A DNA stretch of 64,000 bases from RUG11551 sp045586185 (GTDB lineage Bacteria > Planctomycetota > Planctomycetia > Pirellulales > Thermoguttaceae): assembly GCA_045586185.1 (NCBI GenBank), contig JAZMZV010000225.1:1-64000 (forward strand), read 5' to 3'. Both the position numbers and the translations under genes were made by a program. Of this stretch, positions 34,587-43,739 are shown one piece after another. The first letter of the stretch is position 1; each line of letters starts with the position of its first letter. The notes under the pieces are model-generated. The model saw nothing but the letters and a program-made list of their open reading frames with translations. It was not told the DNA's origin and ran no database searches.

Positions 34587-35618
34587 TTACAGGTCGAAGA
34601 CGTCCTTTTCTGTTTCAACGGGCTCTTCTTTGGCTTTTTGAAGCTCTTCGCCGATAGCTCGTTTGAGCTCGTTAAGTCCCTGACCAGTTACGGAGGAGAT
34701 GAGCAGAACGGGTTTTTGAGCGTATTCTTCCAGTTCTTTTTGGACGTCTTGAGCTCCGGGCAGTTCCGCTTTGGTAACGACGAGGATTTCCGGCCGCTGG
34801 CAGAGTTCCTCTTTGTACAGTTCCAGTTCTTTGCGGATATTTTTGTAATTGTCCAGAGCCGTTGTACCGTCCATGGGGTCGGGTTCAACCAGATGGACGA
34901 TAATTCCCGCTCGTTCGATGTGTCGAAGGAACTCGTGCCCCAGCCCAACGCCTTGCGACGCGCCTTCGATCAGTCCGGGAATGTCCGCCATGAAAAAGCC
35001 GTGGTCATAATCAATTTGAACCCGTCCGAGGTTGGGGATTTTGGTTGTAAACGGGTACGACGCGATTTCCGGCCGCGCGGACGACAGTCTTGAAAGCAGC
35101 GTGCTCTTTCCGGCGTTTGGCTTTCCAACCAGCCCGACGTCGGCAATAACCTTCAATTCCAGAATCAGATTGCGCTGTTCGCCTTCCGTTCCCGGGGTGC
35201 AAATTCTGGGAGCGCGGTTCTGCGCCGTTTTGAATCGCACGTTCCCCTTGCCGCCGACTCCGCCTTTGGCGACGTTGACCATATCGCCGGGCTTGACAAG
35301 GTCTTGCAAGACAAAGTCGTTATCCGCGTCTCGGACAACGGTTCCGACCGGGACGGAAATATAGAGGTCTTCCGCGTTGGCGCCGGTGCAGTTGTCGCCA
35401 GCTCCCGGACGTCCGTTTTGAGCGCGGATAAACTTTTGGTGAGACAGGCTTTCCAGCGTGTTCATTCCGTCAGTTGCGACCAGAAAAATCGAGCCGCCCC
35501 GTCCGCCGTCGCCGCCGTCAGGTCCGCCTTTGGGAACGTACTTTTCCCGTAAAAAACTGACGCAGCCGTCGCCGCCGCGGCCTGCTGACACTTTAATTGT
35601 AACTTTATCTACAAACAT
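34587..35618 (-). CDS. obg: Obg/CgtA GTPase
   Basis: A 343-residue essential GTPase for 50S ribosome assembly and stress control. The N-terminal glycine-rich Obg fold has GGDGCVSFLREKYVPKGGPDGG and GGDGGRGG. The G domain has G1 GKPNAGKST near residue 166, DIPGLIEGA as G3 and TKAE as G4. The usual C-terminal OCT domain of some Obg proteins is missing; the tail ends with an acidic KEEPVETEKDVFDL, as in short Obg forms. It is transcribed away from the cysteine-rich gene. Confidence 0.96.
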   Translation of the reverse strand: MFVDKVTIKVSAGRGGDGCVSFLREKYVPKGGPDGGDGGRGGSIFLVATDGMNTLESLSHQKFIRAQNGRPGAGDNCTGANAEDLYISVPVGTVVRDADNDFVLQDLVKPGDMVNVAKGGVGGKGNVRFKTAQNRAPRICTPGTEGEQRNLILELKVIADVGLVGKPNAGKSTLLSRLSSARPEIASYPFTTKIPNLGRVQIDYDHGFFMADIPGLIEGASQGVGLGHEFLRHIERAGIIVHLVEPDPMDGTTALDNYKNIRKELELYKEELCQRPEILVVTKAELPGAQDVQKELEEYAQKPVLLISSVTGQGLNELKRAIGEELQKAKEEPVETEKDVFDL

Positions 35619-36152
35619 GGTTTGACAACCTATTATAAACAGAAAAATGCACCTTATTATTCAATTAATATTGTATTACGTTTGATTAAACTCTATTGCT
35701 CGATTGTACTCGAAAAATCTTTGACGTCAATAGGGCGTATAATCGTTAAAGTTTATCTGTTTTGACTAATCGGAATAATTAACATAATCATAATGTTTGG
35801 AAATTTTGTCAGAATGGGAGTAATCCATCTTAAGTGAAGACTCGTTAAATACCGATAGTCCAATCGTAAAGGAATGCTTGTGCAAGTTAATCCAGAACGT
35901 AAGCAAGCGTTATCGATACAATGGGTATGTAGTTTTGAACAAAATGGATTTTGTCGAAACATCCAACAAAGAAATTCAATCGTAAGGTTGCCAAACGCTT
36001 TTCCCAGGCTCTTGGAAAAGGGGTTTTCCTTGAGACGGGAACGTTTGAATTCCAACATTCATTCGTATTCGTTGGCGTTTTTCCTCGATGAATTTCAAAC
36101 TCGAATTGTCCAATTCCGCAATTCGTTTAAATTTCTACAAGGAGATTTTTCA
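35619..36152. other. Divergent intergenic region between obg and the cysteine-rich gene
   Basis: 534 bases holding both promoters. TATAAT occurs near 35739 but without a well-spaced -35. The frame of the cysteine-rich gene is open through 35874-36152, but that translation has no signal peptide or repeat character and no Shine-Dalgarno, so I treat it as untranslated leader. Confidence 0.5.
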
Positions 36153-37586
36153 ATGAAGAAATCATTTTTGTTTATTTTAGCCTTAGCGATAGTCTCGATC
36201 GGCGTCAGTTACGCCGCGGATTGTGACGTTGCCGCGCCTTCTTGCGCTCCCGCGCCGACTTGTGGATGTGCGAAATGCGGAAACGTTTTTTCTGGCATGT
36301 TTGAATGCTGCAATAACCGTTGCGCTCAACAGCCCGCCTGCTCAAATTGTGGAAGCCCCGCTAACTCCTGCTGCTGCAATAAGGTAGGCTGCAATCCTTG
36401 CAGACCTTGCTTCGCTCCGTTGTTCCAGCCTCGCTGCACGTATACAAAACCCGCTTGCAAGAGCGACTGGTATCCTGGAAAGAATCTTGGCATTTTGTGC
36501 TGCCTGTTTGGTTCGCCTTGCTGCGATCCTTGCGCTCCGAAATGCGGTTGCGGATCTCCGGCGTGCAACTCCTGCAATCCTTGCGCTCCGAAATGCGCAC
36601 CGGCGGCTCCGGCTTGCGGATGCGGCGCTCCGAAATGCAACACCTGCGATCCCTGCAACTCCTGCACCGTTGGAAATCGCTGCGGAAAATTGAGCTGCGG
36701 TTTCTGTGGCGCGAAAGCTGCTTGCGCTCCTTCCTCTTGCGCTCCCGCCGCTGCCCCGACTCCTGCGGATCCCGCTGCTCCTGTTGACGCTGCTCCAGCT
36801 GCTCCCGCTCCCGTTGCTGCTTGCGCCCCGGCGACCTGCTCGCCTTGCGCTGCCCCGGCAACTTGCGCCCCGGCAACTTGCGCTCCTTCCTGCAATCCCT
36901 GCGCTCCGGTAACTCGTTGCGAAGTTAACTGCGGTATTGTTGAGGAATGGTATCCTGGAAAAGGCATTATCAACTTTTTCAGAGTTTTGACGGCTGCCAG
37001 CTGCCTGAATACGCCTTGCGGATGCGGCGCCCCGACTTGCAACTCCTGCAATCCCTGCGCTCCGAAATGCGCTCCGACAGCTCCAGCTTGTGGCTGCGGC
37101 GCCCCGAAATGCAATACCTGCGATCCTTGCGCTCCGAAATGCGCTCCGGTCGCCAGCTGCGAACCGCGTAAAGCCTGCTGCGAATTCCGTCCTTTTGGCG
37201 GTCTGTTTGCTGACCTGTTCGCTTGCAATTGCTGTGATCCCTGCGCTCCGAAGTGCGGTTGCGGAACCCCGGCGTGCAACTCCTGCAATCCCTGCGCTCC
37301 GAAATGCGGTCCGGTTTGCAATCCCTGCGCTCCGAAATGCGCTCCGACTTGCAATCCCTGCACTCCGAAATGCGCCACGGCCAGCCCCTGCGCCGCCGCT
37401 GCTGAAGCTTGCGCTCCGGCAGCCGTTGCTCCCGCTGCGAGTGTAGCTTGCCAACCGGCTTCTGAAGCTGCGCCTACGCCAGCTCCGAAAGCAATTCTTC
37501 CCGAACCGAATGATTCCGTTAACTCGAAATCAATCCTCTCGCCGTCTGAAATGAGCACGGCTTCACTGGGAAGCATTACAGAATGA
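36153..37586 (+). CDS. Secreted cysteine-rich repeat protein, probable cell-wall component
   Basis: The start at 36153 follows AAGGAGATTTTTCA and gives a clean signal peptide (MKKSFLFILALAIVSIGVSY). The 477-residue protein consists largely of Cys/Pro/Ala repeats of the type CNPCAPKCAP, CGCGAPKCNTCDPC and CGCGSPACNSC, with two conserved (D/E)WYPGK units and an Ala/Pro/Thr-rich middle (about 190-250). Planctomycetes are known for cysteine-rich proteins in a disulfide-stabilised wall (YTV proteins of Rhodopirellula); this one has the composition but I cannot confirm a YTV domain. The repetition makes long spurious frames on both strands. A terminator follows. Confidence 0.85.
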   Translation: MKKSFLFILALAIVSIGVSYAADCDVAAPSCAPAPTCGCAKCGNVFSGMFECCNNRCAQQPACSNCGSPANSCCCNKVGCNPCRPCFAPLFQPRCTYTKPACKSDWYPGKNLGILCCLFGSPCCDPCAPKCGCGSPACNSCNPCAPKCAPAAPACGCGAPKCNTCDPCNSCTVGNRCGKLSCGFCGAKAACAPSSCAPAAAPTPADPAAPVDAAPAAPAPVAACAPATCSPCAAPATCAPATCAPSCNPCAPVTRCEVNCGIVEEWYPGKGIINFFRVLTAASCLNTPCGCGAPTCNSCNPCAPKCAPTAPACGCGAPKCNTCDPCAPKCAPVASCEPRKACCEFRPFGGLFADLFACNCCDPCAPKCGCGTPACNSCNPCAPKCGPVCNPCAPKCAPTCNPCTPKCATASPCAAAAEACAPAAVAPAASVACQPASEAAPTPAPKAILPEPNDSVNSKSILSPSEMSTASLGSITE

Positions 37587-37607
37587 GTTATAAGTAACTA
37601 ACAATAG

Positions 37608-37632
37608 AACGGCGCTTCGGCGCCGTTTTTTT
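37608..37632 (+). terminator. Strong rho-independent terminator after the cysteine-rich gene
   Basis: AACGGCGC-TTCG-GCGCCGTT stem-loop with a UUCG tetraloop, followed by seven T. Confidence 0.92.
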
Positions 37633-37770
37633 GTAGGGGTTTAGCGGTTAGGATGCAACGCTTTCCGCTAAATCCTGTTGTTTTATAAGTTCTTTGCCTT
37701 TAATCTGGCGCTTGAAAAGAGAAATCTGACTGTTTTTCTTTAGAAATTTTAAAAAAACGCCTCCCGGGTC

Positions 37771-37798
37771 TTGCAAAAGCATTTCAATCGAGTAAAAT
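37771..37798 (+). promoter_or_regulatory. Sigma-70-like promoter for the isomerase gene
   Basis: TTGCAA (37771-37776) and TAAAAT (37793-37798) spaced by 16 bases, about 65 bases before the start codon. Confidence 0.5.
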
Positions 37799-37868
37799 GA
37801 TAATAACTATTCAATATTGTCATTTACAACTCGTATAAATTTATCACTTTTTTTAAGGAGAAGCGTTT

Positions 37869-38876
37869 ATGGCTCGACCCGTTACAATGTTTACCGGTCA
37901 GTGGGCGGATATTCCGTGCGAAGAACTGGCTCAGAAATTTCAGGAATTTGGCTTTGACGGCATGGAACTGTGCTGCTGGGGCGACCACTTCGACGTTCAC
38001 AAGGCGTTGGAAGATCCCAACTACTGCGATGAAAAGCACGCTCAGCTGGAACGCTACGGTCAGAAATGCTACGCGATTAGCAACCACCTTCGCGGTCAGT
38101 GCGTTCTGGACAAAATCGACGAACGCCACAAGGGCTTCCTGCCGGCAGAGGTTTGGGGCGACGGCGATCCGGACGGAGTCAACCAGCGCGCCGCTGAAGA
38201 AATGAAGCGCACCGCTCGCGCCGCTCAGAAGTTCGGCGTCAAGGTTGTCAACGGATTCACCGGTTCGAGCATTTGGCAGTGGATTTACTCCTTCCCGCCG
38301 GTAACTCCGCAGCAGATTCAGGAAGGCTACGACCTGTTTGCCGAACGCTGGAATCCGATTCTGGACGTCTTTGGCGAATGCGGCGTCAAGTTCGCGCTGG
38401 AAGTTCACCCGACGGAAATCGCGTTCGACATTTACTCCGCCAAACGCGCTTTGGAAGCGGTCAACTACCGCCCGGAATTCGGCTTCAACTTTGACCCCAG
38501 CCACCTGATTTGGCAAGGAATCGACCCCGTCGAATTCATTCGCGAATTCCCGGATCGCATTTTCCACTGCCACATCAAAGACGCTATCGTCAACCTCAAC
38601 GGCAAGACGGGCATTCTCGGTTCTCACCTGGAATTCGGCGATCCTCGCCGCGGTTGGGAATTCCGCTCGGTTGGCCGCGGCGGCGTCAACTTCGAGGAAA
38701 TCATTCGCGCTCTCAACGCCATCCATTACGATGGCCCGCTGTCTGTTGAATGGGAAGATTCCGGCATGCAGCGCGATCAAGGCGCCATGGAATCCCTCCA
38801 GTACATTCGCGACAACCTGCAGTTCAGCCCGTCGGACATCGCGTTCGACTCTGCGTTCGACAAGCAGGACGTCTGA
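37869..38876 (+). CDS. Sugar phosphate isomerase/epimerase (xylose isomerase-like TIM barrel)
   Basis: A 335-residue AP-endonuclease-2/xylose-isomerase-like barrel protein. Features: GFDGMELCCWGDHFDVHKAL near the first strands, EVHPTEIAFD with the metal-ligand Glu near residue 178, NFDPSHLIWQGID, HCHIKDA near 236 and LSVEWEDSGM near 293. These supply the Glu/Asp/His ligands of the divalent-metal site. AAGGAGAAGCGTTT precedes the ATG. Planctomycetes carry many such genes for sugar and inositol-type catabolism; the substrate cannot be told. Its codon use is strongly biased to C-ending codons compared with the accessory operon, suggesting high expression. Confidence 0.9.
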   Translation: MARPVTMFTGQWADIPCEELAQKFQEFGFDGMELCCWGDHFDVHKALEDPNYCDEKHAQLERYGQKCYAISNHLRGQCVLDKIDERHKGFLPAEVWGDGDPDGVNQRAAEEMKRTARAAQKFGVKVVNGFTGSSIWQWIYSFPPVTPQQIQEGYDLFAERWNPILDVFGECGVKFALEVHPTEIAFDIYSAKRALEAVNYRPEFGFNFDPSHLIWQGIDPVEFIREFPDRIFHCHIKDAIVNLNGKTGILGSHLEFGDPRRGWEFRSVGRGGVNFEEIIRALNAIHYDGPLSVEWEDSGMQRDQGAMESLQYIRDNLQFSPSDIAFDSAFDKQDV

Positions 38877-38932
38877 TACTAATTTCATGAATTGGGAGCC
38901 TCGTTTGTTCCCGTAAGATTCACGTAAAAAAC

Positions 38933-38970
38933 AAAAACGCTCTGGCTGTGTTTTAGTCAGAGCGCTTTTT
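38933..38970 (+). terminator. Rho-independent terminator after the isomerase gene
   Basis: ACGCTCTG / CAGAGCG arms with AAAAA before and TTTTT after. Confidence 0.85.
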
Positions 38971-39013
38971 CATTTGACATCGTCTTAACGAGTTTTAGCA
39001 GGAAGGAATTGTC

Positions 39014-39586
39014 ATGAGTTCACCAATCACACCGTCTTCTTCCGATCAGAATGGCATCGAAGAAACCAATCCTGTTTATTCTAACGAGGATTCCCCTCTG
39101 GATGAATCTTATAATGAAGACGAGCAAGATTTTCCAGAGGTTTGCTATTGTGTGCCAAACGCTGTCTATGCAGTGTTATATAAAACAATATCTGTAACAA
39201 TGTTGATAATAGGCGTTGTCATGCTTTTCCGCGAATCCGATAGAATGTTTGGATTTGTCCTTTTAGCGACAGCAATAGCGTTCAACTGGATCTTTGGTTA
39301 TTTAAGCGTTCTGCCCATATTTTTCCCGGTCAAATTGTCTGTAAGTAAAAATGGCATTACGTGCAATCAAATTTCGTCAAATACTCTTTTGTGGAACAGT
39401 ATTTCCAATATTGAGAATGACATATCATTAGTCAGAGTGCATTCCTCTCCGATTTGGGCAATTACAAAAATAAATATTACCCTCAAACATGGGGAAAAGC
39501 ACAAGCTTCGCTTGTATTTTAGCGATGAAAATGATGCGCAGGAGTGTTGTTTAACAATCCAGACATACTTTAGAAGATTTCAGTAG
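39014..39586 (+). CDS. Two-helix membrane protein with PH-like domain
   Basis: A 190-residue protein. An acidic, disordered N-terminus (about 1-50) is followed by two hydrophobic helices (about 57-75 and 80-105) and a C-terminal domain of beta strands (LSVSKNGITCNQISSNTLLW and on to KLRLYFSDENDAQECC) that looks like a bacterial PH-like domain: a short helical hairpin in the membrane plus a beta sandwich. AGGAAGGAATTGTC precedes the ATG. No specific function is known; the domain call is by layout only. Confidence 0.65.
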   Translation: MSSPITPSSSDQNGIEETNPVYSNEDSPLDESYNEDEQDFPEVCYCVPNAVYAVLYKTISVTMLIIGVVMLFRESDRMFGFVLLATAIAFNWIFGYLSVLPIFFPVKLSVSKNGITCNQISSNTLLWNSISNIENDISLVRVHSSPIWAITKINITLKHGEKHKLRLYFSDENDAQECCLTIQTYFRRFQ

Positions 39587-39696
39587 TTAAATCCCGGAAG
39601 AAATAAAGGACAGACATAAGCAATATAATCCGTAATTCACAGGATAGGATGCGTATAGAAGCATTATTCGCCAGTCCAAAAGAAGTTTGATTATAT

Positions 39697-39748
39697 AAAA
39701 ACGTCTGAGGCTTTCATGAAAATCCATGAAAACCACAGACGCTTTTTT
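39697..39748. terminator. Bidirectional terminator between convergent genes
   Basis: AAAAACGTCTG pairs with CAGACGCTTTTTT, enclosing an inner CATG...CATG hairpin. It serves the PH-like gene and the HdeD-like gene from the other side. Confidence 0.75.
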
Positions 39749-39771
39749 AATGATTGCTCAATGATTCTTGT

Positions 39772-40533
39772 TTAACGATTTCCAAACGAACCCGATCCGT
39801 TGGTGGAACTTGTCGAGCTGGTTGAGGACGAAGTTGTCGTCGTTGTCGCAGCAGCAGGGCGGGGCGTGGTCGTCGTTTCTGTTTCAATGCGTGACATCTC
39901 AGCCGCGTTGCGATTCTTCAACCTGGCGTCGTACGCGCTTTGAGCGGAAAGCAGCGTCAGGAAGAACGCGATTGAGCCGATGCACAGGTCAATTCCGAAC
40001 AGGAAGCCGGAAACCCAAGGGACGTCAAAGGCGGAAATCCAGGCAATGACGATTCCCAAACCGGCGGAAATGATGCCGCTGATGAACATGAACGTGTACG
40101 AAAAAGTCGAATAGCGCGGGAACGAGAACAGCTTCATCACGCCTTCAAACAGGAAGTACAATCCCAAAATGAGGGAGAATACGAACAGCCCGATGCTGGG
40201 GGTGAAGTACATCAAAATTCCCGATGCAATGCCCAGTCCGCCGACGGCAGCGAGCATGACGCGATTCAAAGCCGGCGGCCATTCAAAGGACATTAAAATG
40301 AACGTCGCGCCTGCAATAATCATCAGCGTGCCGATGTACATCGGGGCGACGGCTCCGAAAAACGCCGGAGAAATGATTCCCAATACGCCCAGCGCCAGAA
40401 GGACGATTATAGTCATCAGAGACAGCGGCGTAACGTGTGGATGTTCCATCCCAGCCAGCCGATTCTCAATCCACTCTTCGGCGCGGCGGTCAGCGTTTTC
40501 CATGATGCTGTAAACATTGTTGTTGGTTGTCAT
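39772..40533 (-). CDS. HdeD/DUF308-family membrane protein
   Basis: A 253-residue integral membrane protein with about six hydrophobic helices in three similar pairs (ALGVLGIISPAFFGAVAPMY; GGLGIASGILMYFTPSIGLF; FISGIISAGLGIVIAW), the usual pattern of DUF308 repeats. HdeD in E. coli is linked to acid resistance. The C-terminal 30 residues are Thr/Ser-rich (TTTTSSSTSSTSSTNGSG) and probably disordered in the cytoplasm. Stands alone on the minus strand. Confidence 0.82.
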   Translation of the reverse strand: MTTNNNVYSIMENADRRAEEWIENRLAGMEHPHVTPLSLMTIIVLLALGVLGIISPAFFGAVAPMYIGTLMIIAGATFILMSFEWPPALNRVMLAAVGGLGIASGILMYFTPSIGLFVFSLILGLYFLFEGVMKLFSFPRYSTFSYTFMFISGIISAGLGIVIAWISAFDVPWVSGFLFGIDLCIGSIAFFLTLLSAQSAYDARLKNRNAAEMSRIETETTTTPRPAAATTTTTSSSTSSTSSTNGSGSFGNR

Positions 40534-40728
40534 AACAAACCCTTCCTTAAAATTAGAAAAATGATATAAGGCCGACAGGCTCTCGCCGCCTGGTTCGCCG
40601 GACTGTTATAATCCGACCGCCTTGTGAATTCTGCAATAATCATAGAAATGGAGTCAAGGACTGAAATAAGAAAAATCCGAAAGAAGGGAATGGATTCGTC
40701 AATTTACGCAGTTTTCTGCTCCCCGTCT

Positions 40729-40756
40729 TGACTTTGTCTTTCCGCTCTGCTATTCT
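40729..40756 (+). promoter_or_regulatory. Sigma-70-like promoter for the beta-helix gene
   Basis: TTGACT (40729-40734) and TATTCT (40751-40756) with a 16-base spacer, about 58 bases before the ATG. Confidence 0.55.
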
Positions 40757-40813
40757 AAATGTATAAACGTTGAATTTTTATCCCACCCATTAAAATAACA
40801 GGACATTCCCGCC

Positions 40814-43735
40814 ATGAAAAGAATCGCGATCTTTGTTTTGAGTTTGTTGTTGAGTCTGACGTCTGCCGTGGCGCAGGAACAGACGATTGAAGTCAACCGA
40901 ATTGTGGGCGACGACTTTGTAACAGGAAAAACGCCGGACGTTTCCAGCGGCGCGTTTACGTTTGCCATGCGGGTTAAGCTGCTTGGTCAGGCGGAATCGA
41001 AGGGGAACGGCGACGGGCTGGGAATGCTCTTTTCGGTCGCCAGCGGCTATTTCGACGGCATTCGCGCTCATTACAGCTGGATCAGTCATCAGGTTACGTT
41101 CCAGATTGGGAAACAGCCGTCTGCGACCAGTCTTCGTTCTAACAGGACGATTCTGCCCGGCGTGTTTCACGATGTCGTTTGCACGTATGATGGCAAGACG
41201 ATGAGAATCTGGCTGGACGGCGCTCTCGCCGGCGAAATGGAATACGGCGGGGAGTTGAATTCGAAGGGCGCGCCGATTAAAGTCGGAAACGGCGGGTACG
41301 GCGTCGGGGCGAATCGCATGTACGTCGATTGCCTGAAATTCTATCCGCGAGCGCTGACGGAACAGGAAATCGTCGCTCGATTTGAAAACGAGTTCCCGGA
41401 ACAGGAAAAGAAGGCGCTGGCTCTGTTACAACAATACGCGCCGGTCTTTGGGGCGTATAACGCAACGCTGAATAAAGACGCCTTGGAATGCCTGCTCAAT
41501 CAGCCGGGACTGCCGGAAGAACTGCGTAACAAAATTCAGAGCGACTATTTATTCAGCTTCGGGACGGAAAGTCAGAAAGCCCAGTCTGCAAAAGAGGACG
41601 CGGAAAAGCTGCTTTCGTCGACCGATTCCGAACCGACCAGACCTCAAGATCAGGCGAAGCTGGTCAGTCGGCTGTGGAGCGCTGCTCGTCAGCTTGAACA
41701 GACCAATCAGACGGAACTGCTCAATCAACTCAAGGAGAAGTTCCCGAAAGCGTTTTCTGAACGCGACGAAATCGACAAGTTGATTCAAAGCGCTGAACGG
41801 TTGAGAGAATTGGAACGAAAAGCTCTCGAACAGGAAAAGAGCGTCGTTTCGCGGTCGCCCCAATATACGATTTACGTTTCGACGTCTGGAACAGACGCCA
41901 ATCCCGGGACGCCGTCCGCGCCGACAACGCTCAACAACGCTCTGGTTTTGGCGAAGACATGGCAGAACGACAATCCCGGGCAGACGGTTGAAATCGCTCT
42001 GCTCGGCGGGACGTATTACATCGACCAAACCGTCAATCTGAACGAACTGCAAAACGTTGTAATCGCTTCCGCCAACGGACAACGGGCGGTTCTGACCGGG
42101 GCGAAGACGCTGACGCGGTTCCAGCCTGTTACAGATAAAGACGTTCTCAAGCGTCTGCCGGAGTCCGTTCGCGGCAAGGTTTTGGAATGCGATCTCAAGG
42201 CGGCGGGCGTTACAGATTTCGGTCAGCTTCGACCTCGCGGCTACGGCGTCGGCGATACGGTCAACCCGGTTCCCAGCCTGTACGTCAACGGGGAAGCGCA
42301 GACGTTGGCGCGATACCCCAACGCCGGGGAAGAACCGCTGAAATTCGGCGCGGTTGAAGGGAATTCGTTTGGATACGACTTCGACCGCCCGGAAAAATGG
42401 CGGCTGTCGGACAACCCGGACGAGAACGACGTCTGGGCGAACGGTCTGTTTACCTGGGAATGGGCGTCGCACATTAAAAAAGTCCAAATCGACAGAGAAA
42501 AGAAGACGATGTCCGTCAACGGCGTGAATCTGACCGGACGGTTCCATTACTATCTTATCAACATTTTGGAAGAGCTGGACAGTCCGGGGGAATACTATGT
42601 TGACCGTCAGCGGGGAACGCTGTATTATCTTCCCGCCGTCGATCAGCTTGACGCTGCCGGGCGTTTTACAGCGACAGTCGAGTTTTCCGTTCTGAACGAA
42701 CGACTGTTTCATCTGACGAACTGCGAGAACGTCGTATTGAAAAATCTGACTTTAAAGAACAGTCGGGAATCGGGCGTTTTGATGGAAAATTGCTTACACT
42801 GCTATGTAACAAATTCTACGATAGAACAGCTCGGCGGGAACGCGGCGATTCTTCGCGGCGGTATGCTATGCGGCGTTCTGAATTGTCGTATTCGTGAAAT
42901 GGGAGCGTCCGGCGTTCGCCTTTCCGGCGGCGACCGTTCGACGCTTGCGCCGGCTTGTCATATTGTTCACAACTGTGAAATCAGCGACTTCTCCCGCATC
43001 GACCGCGCTTACGCTCCCGCCGTTCATACATCGGGCTGCGGGTTTGTTATAACCAACAATCTGGTTTACGATTCGCCGCACCACGCCTTTAGAACGGACG
43101 GCAACGACATTTATGTTGCTCGGAACGAGGTTCATTCGGTCGTTTACGAGTTCAGCGATCAGGCGGGAATTGACGTCTACGGCAACCCAACCTATCGCGG
43201 TATTGTTATTGAAAAGAATTTCTGGCACGACATCAAGGGTTTGGACGCCCGGTGCGGTCAGGCGGGAATTCGTCTCGACGATGCCATTTCCGGCGTTGTT
43301 ATGATGGAAAACGTCTTTTATCGCTGTTCCGGCGGCATGTTCGGTGGAATCCAGATTCACGGCGGGCACGACAACGTCTGCTATCAAAACGTCTTTGTCG
43401 ATTGCAATATCGCGTTCAGCTTCAGCCCGTGGTACAATTCGCGTTATTCAGAGTTCATAGAAAGAACGTCGCAATACGTTCAAAACCCGCTGTATCAGAA
43501 AAAATATCCGACGATGGATCGAATTGATCAGACGTTCAACAGAAACTATATTCTCGAAAACTTCGCGATTAACTGCAAGACGTTCCAGAGAAACGGGGAC
43601 TGGAACGTTTATCTTGACAACGCCTTTTCGACGCCGAACGTTCCCGCTCCAGCCGGCACGCCGTTCAACCGCCGCGAATGGATTAAAACCGTCCCCGACG
43701 TCCCGAGTTTGGAGGGCGTAGGAATTAGACAATAG
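40814..43735 (+). CDS. Secreted LamG plus right-handed parallel beta-helix protein
   Basis: A 973-residue exported protein with a signal peptide (MKRIAIFVLSLLLSLTSAVA). Residues 28-200 resemble a LamG/concanavalin lectin-like fold (FTFAMRVKL, VVCTYDGKTMRIWLDGALAG). A helical, Gln/Glu-rich linker follows (about 200-345). From about 350 the TIYVSTSGTDANPGTPSAPT start is typical of secreted pectate-lyase-like beta-helix proteins; the many Asn/Gly-rich strands (NLTLKNSRESGVLMENC, NCRIREMGASGVRLSGG) form the helix up to about 880. Likely a polysaccharide lyase or glycoside hydrolase-like enzyme; the substrate is unknown. Convergent with the metallopeptidase gene, 4 bases apart. Confidence 0.85.
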   Translation: MKRIAIFVLSLLLSLTSAVAQEQTIEVNRIVGDDFVTGKTPDVSSGAFTFAMRVKLLGQAESKGNGDGLGMLFSVASGYFDGIRAHYSWISHQVTFQIGKQPSATSLRSNRTILPGVFHDVVCTYDGKTMRIWLDGALAGEMEYGGELNSKGAPIKVGNGGYGVGANRMYVDCLKFYPRALTEQEIVARFENEFPEQEKKALALLQQYAPVFGAYNATLNKDALECLLNQPGLPEELRNKIQSDYLFSFGTESQKAQSAKEDAEKLLSSTDSEPTRPQDQAKLVSRLWSAARQLEQTNQTELLNQLKEKFPKAFSERDEIDKLIQSAERLRELERKALEQEKSVVSRSPQYTIYVSTSGTDANPGTPSAPTTLNNALVLAKTWQNDNPGQTVEIALLGGTYYIDQTVNLNELQNVVIASANGQRAVLTGAKTLTRFQPVTDKDVLKRLPESVRGKVLECDLKAAGVTDFGQLRPRGYGVGDTVNPVPSLYVNGEAQTLARYPNAGEEPLKFGAVEGNSFGYDFDRPEKWRLSDNPDENDVWANGLFTWEWASHIKKVQIDREKKTMSVNGVNLTGRFHYYLINILEELDSPGEYYVDRQRGTLYYLPAVDQLDAAGRFTATVEFSVLNERLFHLTNCENVVLKNLTLKNSRESGVLMENCLHCYVTNSTIEQLGGNAAILRGGMLCGVLNCRIREMGASGVRLSGGDRSTLAPACHIVHNCEISDFSRIDRAYAPAVHTSGCGFVITNNLVYDSPHHAFRTDGNDIYVARNEVHSVVYEFSDQAGIDVYGNPTYRGIVIEKNFWHDIKGLDARCGQAGIRLDDAISGVVMMENVFYRCSGGMFGGIQIHGGHDNVCYQNVFVDCNIAFSFSPWYNSRYSEFIERTSQYVQNPLYQKKYPTMDRIDQTFNRNYILENFAINCKTFQRNGDWNVYLDNAFSTPNVPAPAGTPFNRREWIKTVPDVPSLEGVGIRQ

Positions 43736-43739
43736 AGCG

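Noticed and set aside
35874..36152. N-terminal extension of the cysteine-rich protein
   Set aside because: No Shine-Dalgarno, and the extension would hide the signal peptide.
36326..37576. Long minus-strand and alternative plus-strand frames in the cysteine-rich gene
   Set aside because: They are by-products of the repetitive, G/C-rich coding sequence; the plus-strand frame from 36153 has the signal peptide and Shine-Dalgarno.
37824..38888. 354-codon minus-strand frame opposite the isomerase gene
   Set aside because: Plus-strand frame matches a known family with Shine-Dalgarno and promoter; the antisense frame results from codon bias.
41549..42712. 387-codon minus-strand frame opposite the beta-helix gene
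   Set aside because: No motifs; the plus strand has a signal peptide and beta-helix repeats.
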